From positions 1 to 36,607 of the forward strand of contig NZ_FRFF01000111.1 in the NCBI RefSeq assembly GCF_900143625.1: 36,607 nucleotides of DNA, written 5' to 3'. Shown in pieces: positions 30,757-36,607 of the stretch. The stretch is from Nocardiopsis sp. JB363. Its GTDB lineage: Bacteria; Actinomycetota; Actinomycetes; Streptosporangiales; Streptosporangiaceae. The translations under genes and the position numbers were made by a program. The notes under the pieces were generated by a model. That model saw only the letters and a list, made by a program, of their open reading frames with translations, was not told the DNA's origin and ran no database searches. Position 1 is the stretch's first letter; every line of letters starts with the position of its first letter.

Positions 30757-31572
30757 GTGTCTGGATACCACGGTACGGTCGGCGCCACCGGCGTCAGCCC
30801 CGCCGTGTGCCCGGAACCACTTCGCAGGGCCCTGCTGTTCGCCGGGCTGGTCGCCGGGATCCTGTTCACCGTGTGGCTCTCCTCCGCCCCGGCACACGCC
30901 GAGGAACTCACGCTCTCCGAACCCGCACTGCCCGGAACCGGCGCCGTCGCGGAACAGGCCGAGGGTCTCGGATCGGTCGGTGACACCGTCGCCACGGTGG
31001 GGGATCACGCGACCCGAGTGGTCGGCGGCGCCTCGGAGGCCGCGCGAGCGGTCGAGAACGAGACCTCCGATCCGGTTCGGCATGTCCATGAGGCCGTGCG
31101 GGCGGCACCGCTGCCCGATCCGAGCGAGCTACCCGAGGCCTTCGCCCCGGTCGCCGGTCAGGTGATCGACCCCGTGTTCGAGAACACGGATGGCTCCGAC
31201 GAGACCGGCACGGCCACCGAGACAGGGGAGAGTCCCGAGGCGCCCGAGGTCGAAGAGACCACGGCGCACCCCGACGCCCTGCCTCTCCACGAAGGGGCCG
31301 TTCCCGACCCGGCCCAGGAGACCGACACCGAGGATACCGACGGCGACCGTCGTGTCCTCGACCCGGACACCCTCGACCGGTCCTCGGCCGGCGGCGCCAC
31401 TCCCGCCACGGCCCCCGCCGCCGGTGGCACCGCGACCGCACCCGCCGTCGCCGGGTACCTCACCACCGCGGCCGCTCCGGCGCCCGCCCCCGGCCTGTTC
31501 GAGGCCGCCCGGCACGTCCTGCGCTCGGCACCCGCCGAGGCCACGGACGAGCCCACCTTCTCTCCGGACTGA
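30757..31572 (+). CDS. Secreted acidic Ala/Thr/Pro-rich protein of unknown function
   Basis: The GTG at 30757 is preceded by GGAAGGAAA, a usable ribosome-binding site. The 271-residue product has a long N-region, a hydrophobic segment (about 26-42) and a signal-peptidase site after APAHA (residue 48). The mature protein is acidic and low in complexity. It has an amphipathic helix-rich part (about 60-130), a Glu/Asp/Thr stretch (about 145-200) and an Ala/Pro/Thr-rich part (about 210-250). There is no wall-sorting signal. It contains DALPLHEGAVPD, similar in style to the ETLP-type phrases of the next gene. I do not recognise a family; a surface or extracellular structural role is only a guess. 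Confidence 0.78.
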   Translation: MSGYHGTVGATGVSPAVCPEPLRRALLFAGLVAGILFTVWLSSAPAHAEELTLSEPALPGTGAVAEQAEGLGSVGDTVATVGDHATRVVGGASEAARAVENETSDPVRHVHEAVRAAPLPDPSELPEAFAPVAGQVIDPVFENTDGSDETGTATETGESPEAPEVEETTAHPDALPLHEGAVPDPAQETDTEDTDGDRRVLDPDTLDRSSAGGATPATAPAAGGTATAPAVAGYLTTAAAPAPAPGLFEAARHVLRSAPAEATDEPTFSPD

Positions 31573-31936
31573 CGGACCACCCGCCCGTCGACCGCGCCGC
31601 CACGCCCTGAGCGTTTCCACACGTTCCGCAGGTCCCAGGCGTATGCCGCGCACGACCGGCCTTTCTCGGTACACCCTTCCCAGCCACACGACTGGGGGCT
31701 GACGTGAGCCCCGCACCTCTTCAGCGAGGTTCACGTCAGCCGGTGGTCCGCCAGACCGACCGACTGAATCCGGCCCGAACCGACCCGCCCCTTCCAGGGG
31801 CGCCACGGTTCACACACCGGAACAAATCTTCCGGCCCCGATCCCCTGGCCAGGGAGACCGGCCACCGAGACGGGGCGCGACACCGCTCCGCCGCACCCGA
31901 CAGAACCGACACGAGAACCACCCTGGAAGGACACAC
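31573..31936. other. Intergenic region between two secreted-protein genes
   Basis: This 364-base spacer holds the large inverted repeat at 31697-31741 and ends in a GGAAGG ribosome-binding site for the next gene. I see no gene or RNA in it. Confidence 0.5.
31697..31741. promoter_or_regulatory. Large inverted repeat (terminator or operator)
   Basis: GGCTGACGTGA (31697-31707) pairs perfectly with TCACGTCAGCC (31731-31741). Within the loop ACCTC/GAGGT adds a second five-base stem, leaving a seven-base bulge on the left side. It lies 124 bases after one gene and 195 before the next. Without a T tract, an operator or leader structure is as likely as a terminator. Confidence 0.5.
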
Positions 31937-33028
31937 ATGTTCCACACCGCCCGCTCCTCCGCCCGAACCATGCTGCTGGCGGCCGGCGCCGCCGGCTTCG
32001 TCGCCCTCGGGGCCGGCATCGCGGGGGCCGACACACTCGGCGGTGTCACGGACGGCCTCCCCCTGGGAGACCTGGGCAACCAGGTCCCCGCCGCCCTGAC
32101 CGAAGGCGTCGGTACCCCCGTCGGTGACCTGGTCCAGGTCGAGCCCGGCGAGATCTCCGCTCAGCCCGATGTTCAGCATCAGTCCGGAACCCCCACTGAC
32201 ACCGTCGGACACATCGTCGGTGATGGTGTCTCCGCCGACACCCCCATCGAGTCCGGCGAGGACAACGCCGCCGAGCTCGGCCCTCTCGACGTGGCCGGAG
32301 CCACCGAGACCCTGCCGTTGAGCGACACCGCCGGAGGATCGCCGATCGGCGGCGCCGTCGACCCCCTCTCCGGGCTGCTGGGCGGCACGGGGCTGCTCGA
32401 CGCCCTGCCCCTGGGAGGTGGTGGACAGACCCTCCCGCTGAACCACAGCGAGTCGCCCCTCGACCTGAAGCACCACGCCACCGTCGTCGAGGACACCGCG
32501 GGCGAGCTGGGCAGCCGGGTCAAGACCGGGGTGCAGGAGGCCGATCCGCACCTGGTCTCCCTGGACGAGGTCGACCTCGACCGGGTCGGTGAGACCGTCC
32601 CCATGAGCGACCCGGTCGGGCTCGACACGGGTGAGAACGCCGATCTGACCGGTGGACTCACCACGCTGTTGCCCTCGGACGTCACCGAGACCCTCCCGAT
32701 GAGCGGGTCCGGTGACCTGGCCATCACCGACGCGGTCGGCGGTGTGGACGCCGGGCCCCTGAACGAGGTCACCGACACCGCCGCCGACCTCGAACTGCCG
32801 ATCCCCGTCGGCGACTCGGGCCTCGCGCAGACGACCCTGCCGCAGGCCGGCGGCACGGATGTGGTGGGCGACCTGCTGCCGCAGACCCCCGGCGGTGACC
32901 TGGTCGACGTCCAGGGGCTGCCTCAGCTGGGAGAGCCCCGGATCGGCACCGACCAGCTGCCCGTCTCCACCGACGCGATGCCCGTCGGTGAGGGCTCCGA
33001 CCTGGACCTGGGTCTGGGCCTGAGCTGA
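31937..33028 (+). CDS. Secreted acidic protein with ETLP-type repeats
   Basis: The ATG has GGAAGG seven bases upstream. The 363-residue product has a Sec signal peptide (cleavage after GIAGA, residue 31). The mature part is rich in Asp, Gly, Leu, Thr, Val and Pro, has no Cys and hardly any Lys. Repeats of the form (T/G)-(E/Q)-T-(L/V)-P-(L/M)-(S/N) occur at about 123-130 (TETLPLSD), 163-169 (GQTLPLN), 218-224 (GETVPMS) and 250-256 (TETLPMS). Variants occur at 299-308 and 340-350. The C terminus DLDLGLGLS parallels the GTDLTDGLL end of the partial gene at 1-602. No catalytic domain or anchor is visible. I infer a structural surface or spore-associated protein; the family is not recognised. Confidence 0.82.
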   Translation: MFHTARSSARTMLLAAGAAGFVALGAGIAGADTLGGVTDGLPLGDLGNQVPAALTEGVGTPVGDLVQVEPGEISAQPDVQHQSGTPTDTVGHIVGDGVSADTPIESGEDNAAELGPLDVAGATETLPLSDTAGGSPIGGAVDPLSGLLGGTGLLDALPLGGGGQTLPLNHSESPLDLKHHATVVEDTAGELGSRVKTGVQEADPHLVSLDEVDLDRVGETVPMSDPVGLDTGENADLTGGLTTLLPSDVTETLPMSGSGDLAITDAVGGVDAGPLNEVTDTAADLELPIPVGDSGLAQTTLPQAGGTDVVGDLLPQTPGGDLVDVQGLPQLGEPRIGTDQLPVSTDAMPVGEGSDLDLGLGLS

Positions 33029-33467
33029 TCCGGAACGTGCGCTCACCCGCGGCGGTGGACGCACCGCCTCGGACAGTGCGTGTGACGGCCTCCGTCGGTG
33101 GGGCGTCGAGTGGAACCGTGGGGGTTCCCCGGCGTTCGCCGGCTACGGGTCGGGTTCCGTCACCCGAGGTGCGCGGTGTGACCCCGGACGGAAAAGTCGG
33201 GGTCCCACCGAGTCCCCACCCGGACCGCCCGCTCTGGACCGGGTGAGGAGGAACGACACAGGGGTTCCGAGGGCATTCGGGGCGTCGGGGAGATCCCCGG
33301 CGCCCCGTTCCCGTGTCGCGTACCGGTTCCGCTCGGCTCGAACCGTGCGTCGCTTCGAGTCGGTGAACTTAACCGATCCCGCTGCCCCGGATCCCGCTGT
33401 CCCGGAACCTGTTGCCCCGGATGTCGCTGCCCCGGGCTCCACTGCCCTCCCCGGCTCCGTGAACGCC
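33029..33467. other. Intergenic region between convergent genes with hairpins
   Basis: Two adjacent small hairpins, GGAACC/GGTTCC (33112-33128) and CCGGC/GCCGG (33129-33142), may end the plus-strand secreted-protein transcript. The 15-bp repeat tract at 33381 follows. An ORF at 33243-33521 covers it but has no homology I recognise and weak codon bias. Confidence 0.45.
33381..33455. repeat. 15-bp minisatellite in intergenic DNA
   Basis: Five units of 15 bases follow one another from 33381: GCTGCCCCGGATCCC, then three variants starting at 33396, 33411 and 33426, and a diverged fifth at 33441. The shared core is GCTGCCCCGG. The period of five codons would encode a DPAAP-like repeat on the plus strand, but the surrounding frame is doubtful. 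Confidence 0.7.
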
Positions 33468-33499
33468 GGAGGGCCCCGCCCTTCACGGCGGAGCCCTCC
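33468..33499 (-). terminator. Terminator after the LytR-CpsA-Psr gene
   Basis: GGAGGGC (33468-33474) pairs with GCCCTCC (33493-33499), then after one mismatch CCGCC pairs with GGCGG around loop CTTCAC. It lies 27 bases past the minus-strand stop at 33526. Confidence 0.75.
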
Positions 33500-33525
33500 A
33501 CATCGACGTCGATTCGAGTGACCGG

Positions 33526-35367
33526 CTACCAGTCGTCCTCGCCGGTACCGAATCCGAGCCCGTCCTCGCAGGGGTTGGACGTGGCGTCGCGGCCCTCCCC
33601 GGGGCGAGCCGACGGGGCCTCGTCCACGCCCTCTCCGTCCGGCGCCTCGCCGCCGTTGTCCACGATCGAATGGTCGGCGGGGGTCGGTGAGGACGCCGGT
33701 GGCTCCTGCGGAACCGATGCGTCGTCGGCGGCGAGCAGTTCGGGCAGAGCACGGTCCTCGCGCACGGCCTGGAACAGTTCGTCGGCGTCCTCCTGGTGCC
33801 ACATCACCCGGTTGGGGTCGTACGGCGCCTGGTACCAGGGCACGGTGTGGAACTCGATGTCGGACAGGTCCACATCGGTCATGGTGACCGCGATGGACAA
33901 CATGCGATCAAGGGAGAGTTCCTGATCGGTGGCGCTGTGCTGAGCCACCGCTTGCAGGACCCCGTTGAGCTTGCGCGGGCTGGTCAGCACATCGCTGCTG
34001 GTCACCTGGTCGGCAAGTGCGGCCATGAACATCTGCTGCCGGTCGATACGGCCGATGTCACCGCCGTCACCGATGTCGTAGCGGGCCCGGACGAAGGACA
34101 GGGCCTCTTCCCCGCCGAGGGTCTGCTGACCGGCGTCGATGTCGAGCTTGGACCGATCGTCCCGCATCGGTTCGGGGATGCACATGTCCACCCCGCCGAT
34201 GGCGTCCACGACGTCACGGAAACTCGCGAAGCTCAGGTGGACGAAGTGGTCGACCCGGATGTCGGTGAGCGACTCGACGGCCCGAACGACACAGGGCGGG
34301 CCACCGTGGTACATCGCGGCGTTGATCATGCCGAAGTAGCCGTAGGTGCCCTCGGTCTTGGCGTAGGGGTCGCACTCGGGCAGCTGCACCAGGGAGTCGC
34401 GCGGGAAGCTGATCACCGAGACGCGATTGTCCGGCGAGATGTGCGCGAGCATCAAGGAGTCGGAGCGTTCGCCCTCGAACTCCTCCGTGTAGGCGGGGCT
34501 GTCCTCTTCGTATCCGTCGGATCCGATGAAGAGGATGTTGACCGCGTCGCTGATCTTGTCGGGGCGGTCTTCCTCACGCAGTACCGAACCGATGTCGTGT
34601 TGCGTCATGTCCGAACGCAGTGAGTGGTAGTAGCCGTAGGCGGTGGCGGCGCCCAGACACATGAGGATCGCGAGCGAGGCCGCGGTCCACAGGACGACGC
34701 GGCGCAGGCGGCGCCGCCGCCCTCCTTTACCGGCTGCGGCGGCGGCCACGGGCCCTACGCCGCCTTCGTCGGATCCGACCTGACCGGAGCGGTTCGGTTC
34801 GGGACCGTCCTCTCCGGTGGACTCTTCCGCTCCGCCGGTGGTCTCGCCGGTCGTCTCATCAGGCGTTTCGGGCGCGCTCTCGGGGCTCTCCCCAGGTGCG
34901 CTCGCAGCGATGCCGGTGGCGGTACCGGTATCGGCGGATGAGGCAGCGGTCACCGCGTCAGCCGTCTCCTCACCGGTCACGTCCTGGGAACCCTCGGTCT
35001 GTTCCGCTTCGTGATCCGGGGCGGTGTCGTTCTCGGCGCGGTCCCGCGAAGAGTCCTCGTCGGACTCCTCCGCGGCGCCCACGGGCTTGCCGCCGTCGAT
35101 GACGACGGGTTCCGGAGCGTTCTCACTCTCCGGAGCGTTCTCATCTTCCGATTCCGACTCTTCGTCCGGTGCCGACTCTCCGTCCAATTCCGCATCCGGT
35201 TCTTCGTCCGGATCCTCGGTACGTGGCCGGTCGGCTACGGTCTCGGTTCCCCCGGGACCCTCTCGTTCCTCGGAGTCCTCCCTGTCCTGGGACACGGGGT
35301 CATTCTCCGGGATTTCGTCTGGTGTCTGGTCCGCGCCGGAATCGGCGGAGTTCTCGTCAGCGGGCAT
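33526..35367 (-). CDS. LytR-CpsA-Psr (LCP) family cell-wall glycopolymer transferase
   Basis: LCP enzymes attach glycopolymers (teichoic acids, arabinogalactan and similar) to peptidoglycan from lipid-linked precursors. I use the ATG at 35367, giving 613 residues; the frame is open to a GTG at 35418, and neither has a strong ribosome-binding site. Residues 1-210 are a very acidic, disordered cytoplasmic arm. A basic stop (GRRRRLRR) and a membrane helix (about 223-245) follow. The LCP domain (about 275-440) shows NILFIGSDG, ERSDSLMLAHI, VISFPRDSLV (the Arg-Asp pair binds the pyrophosphate lipid), DHFVHLSFASF, DAIGGVDMCI and GGEEALSFVRARYD. An external C-terminal domain ends in a Pro/Asp/Glu-rich tail. 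The 210-residue acidic arm is longer than usual and may be a regulatory contact. Confidence 0.9.
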   Translation of the reverse strand: MPADENSADSGADQTPDEIPENDPVSQDREDSEEREGPGGTETVADRPRTEDPDEEPDAELDGESAPDEESESEDENAPESENAPEPVVIDGGKPVGAAEESDEDSSRDRAENDTAPDHEAEQTEGSQDVTGEETADAVTAASSADTGTATGIAASAPGESPESAPETPDETTGETTGGAEESTGEDGPEPNRSGQVGSDEGGVGPVAAAAAGKGGRRRRLRRVVLWTAASLAILMCLGAATAYGYYHSLRSDMTQHDIGSVLREEDRPDKISDAVNILFIGSDGYEEDSPAYTEEFEGERSDSLMLAHISPDNRVSVISFPRDSLVQLPECDPYAKTEGTYGYFGMINAAMYHGGPPCVVRAVESLTDIRVDHFVHLSFASFRDVVDAIGGVDMCIPEPMRDDRSKLDIDAGQQTLGGEEALSFVRARYDIGDGGDIGRIDRQQMFMAALADQVTSSDVLTSPRKLNGVLQAVAQHSATDQELSLDRMLSIAVTMTDVDLSDIEFHTVPWYQAPYDPNRVMWHQEDADELFQAVREDRALPELLAADDASVPQEPPASSPTPADHSIVDNGGEAPDGEGVDEAPSARPGEGRDATSNPCEDGLGFGTGEDDW

Positions 35368-35871
35368 CGTGACAATCTCGGTGAGTTCGGGCTGCTGGAC
35401 GTGCCAACGGACGGGCACCGACCCGAGTAGGTCTCGCGTCCGCGTCCGAAGAATGGCGGATGTCGCACGGGGGAAGTGCGCGGGCTGTCCGGAATCCGGG
35501 CCGAAAAGTCATCGAGGGAAGGTGCGTCACCCTTGGAGGGTGGTGGAGCACTGATGGGCAGGGGGAGCCGACGACACCAGAACCCGCGCGTGGCAGTGAT
35601 CCTAGGTGAAGTTCTCGCAGAGTGCGCGCTCGGGTTGTCCACGGGCGCGGTTCCTGACCACAATTGCGCCGCACAATTCCTTCGCCGGATGGAAGTCCCG
35701 GAGGCTTGCCCGCCCGACTTTCTCACGTGTGACCGCAAGAATCACATCTGACCCGCCGTGAGAACATCGGTTCGGCGCGCCTCGACGTGCGTGCGCGCAA
35801 GGATCCTGCGCCGTCTCGAAAATGGCCTTGATGGGGGCGCGCGCCTCGGCGCGCCTCGCCAGGAACCGGGA
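35368..35871. other. Gene-free region upstream of the LCP gene
   Basis: This 504-base spacer contains the LCP promoter on the minus strand. CACCCT/AGGGTG forms a 6-bp palindrome around TGG at 35528-35542. CGGCGCGCCTCG occurs exactly at 35773-35784 and 35847-35858. The GGCGCGC copies at 35836-35858 can form a strong hairpin just past the stop of the gene at 35872 and probably act as its terminator. A 65-codon ORF at 35554-35751 has weak codon bias and is not called. Confidence 0.45.
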
Positions 35872-36561
35872 TCAGTCGTCCCAGAACGCGCTTTCCCTTT
35901 CCTTCTCTTCCTTCTCCTCGGTCGCCGGAGCGGAGGCGCGGCCGGACTTGCCGGTCGGCTTGGTGCCGCTCTTGGGCGTCTTGGTGGTCGTCTTGCGGGG
36001 GGTGGGAGTGCTCTTGGCGGTGGCGCTACCGGTGTGTCGAGGGCGCGCGGTGACCGAGCTCTTCTCGATCGGCGCGAGGGGTTTGGGCGCATCACCGGCG
36101 TGGATGCTCAGGGCCTCTTCCTCCACGCTCAGCATCTTGCGCATCTCGGCGGGGATCTCGGGGAGGCGGTCCGCTCGCAGGTGGGCGCCGAGGACGTCCA
36201 GTGCGTGGTCGCACAGGATCCGCTTCGAGGTGGCGGAACTGACGCCGCTGAGCTGCTCGACCTCTGGCAGTTCGTGTTCGCGCAGCAGCCGAACCACGGC
36301 GGTGAGCCGTTCGCGTGTCTTGCGATCGGTCATCGACATGACGGTCAACTCGGCGTCGCGCAGGAACTCGGCCTTGTCGCTGTCGCCGTCACGCTCGGCG
36401 ATGAACGCGCTGGTGAGGTTGCGGGCGGAGTTGCGTGTGCCGGACCGGAGTTCGGCGCGGCGGATCTGTCTGGCGTGCAGTGTCGTGACGACGACGCTGG
36501 TGACCAGGCTGATACCGGCGCCCAACAGAACGAGTACGACGGTGTTGTCGAGGATGTCCAC
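35872..36561 (-). CDS. Membrane-anchored helical protein with basic Lys/Thr/Pro tail
   Basis: The GTG at 36561 has AAGG seven bases upstream, giving 229 residues. An N-terminal membrane helix (about 7-27) is followed by HARQIRRAELRSGTRNSAR, suggesting that the rest is cytoplasmic. Residues about 40-165 are helical and contain KTRERLTAVVRLLREHELPEVEQL and SSATSKRILCDHALDVLGAHL. The tail (about 165-220) is a basic stretch of Lys, Thr, Pro and Ser with TTTKTPKSGTKPTGKSGRA. The protein then ends acidic in ESAFWDD. Such tails can bind nucleic acid or acidic polymers, but this is a guess. I do not recognise the family. It is convergent with nothing and runs toward the LCP gene. Confidence 0.72.
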   Translation of the reverse strand: MDILDNTVVLVLLGAGISLVTSVVVTTLHARQIRRAELRSGTRNSARNLTSAFIAERDGDSDKAEFLRDAELTVMSMTDRKTRERLTAVVRLLREHELPEVEQLSGVSSATSKRILCDHALDVLGAHLRADRLPEIPAEMRKMLSVEEEALSIHAGDAPKPLAPIEKSSVTARPRHTGSATAKSTPTPRKTTTKTPKSGTKPTGKSGRASAPATEEKEEKERESAFWDD

Positions 36562-36607
36562 GGGAGGCCTTTCAGGACAGGGGCCGCACGGGGCAGGGTC
36601 GCGGGGG

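Noticed and set aside
33243..33521. ORF translating the 15-bp minisatellite
   Set aside because: It is Arg/Pro-rich, with poor codon bias and no signal or domain, and it covers a terminator hairpin.
35554..35751. 65-codon ORF with GGAG five bases upstream
   Set aside because: Five Cys residues and a possible ribosome-binding site made it tempting, but third-position bias is weak and no similarity is recognised.
1..36607. CRISPR array, insertion sequence or prophage
   Set aside because: There are no regularly spaced identical repeats with unique spacers, no transposase, integrase or phage structural genes, and no terminal inverted repeats flanking a gene.

Overview
The window is about 70% G+C. 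Its genes have strongly G/C-biased third codon positions, GTG and TTG starts, LAxTG-type wall anchoring, actinobacterial family members (DevS/DosS-like GAF kinase, XRE-like small HTH protein, LytR-CpsA-Psr enzyme, CHRD protein) and terminators with long GC stems and no U tract. This fits the chromosome of a filamentous actinobacterium. A member of the Nocardiopsaceae, perhaps a salt-tolerant one, is a reasonable guess because at least five exported proteins are very acidic. The family and species assignment is inference only. There is no phage, plasmid, transposase or CRISPR signal.

Layout, left to right. 1-602: end of an acidic D/T/V-rich protein. 1003-3858: divergent gabD and gabT (GABA to succinate) with a GntR-type palindrome between them. 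4009-4200: tRNA-Arg(ACG) and two terminators. 4214-5911: a small membrane protein and, divergently, an FAD alditol oxidase with a CebR/CelR-like operator just upstream of its start. 5986-7029: LARTG wall-anchored protein. 7321-11425: a superfamily 2 helicase with an internal membrane hairpin, and a Bcr/CflA drug exporter with a long structured leader. 11891-15855: four minus-strand genes (XRE-like HTH, PP2C phosphatase, L,D-transpeptidase, TPR-like protein). 16105-18529: CHRD secreted protein and a DUF418 membrane protein. 18808-21341: dhaK, dhaL and a short-chain dehydrogenase. 21518-24206: two ABC-2 permeases and their ATPase, then two more membrane proteins (24376-26258). 26259-27975: a poorly coding, hairpin-rich stretch and an orphan ORF. 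28011-30444: a lipoprotein and a DevS-like kinase. 30757-33028: two exported acidic proteins. 33526-36561: a LytR-CpsA-Psr enzyme and a membrane-anchored basic-tailed protein.

Working together: gabDT feeds GABA carbon into the TCA cycle. The alditol oxidase, DhaKL and the SDR suggest polyol and triose use. The L,D-transpeptidase, LytR-CpsA-Psr enzyme, LARTG protein and several exported acidic proteins give the window a cell-envelope theme. Most of the regulatory content is in intergenic palindromes whose regulators are not encoded here.

The strongest leads are: the CebR/CelR-like box at the alditol oxidase; two 16-bp perfect palindromes flanking the DUF418/dhaK divergent promoter; the DosS-like His/Tyr pair in the GAF kinase; the helicase with transmembrane segments; the ETLP-repeat secreted proteins; and the structured stretch with an orphan ORF at 26.3-28.0 kb. 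I found no clearly new multi-gene defence or biosynthetic system.
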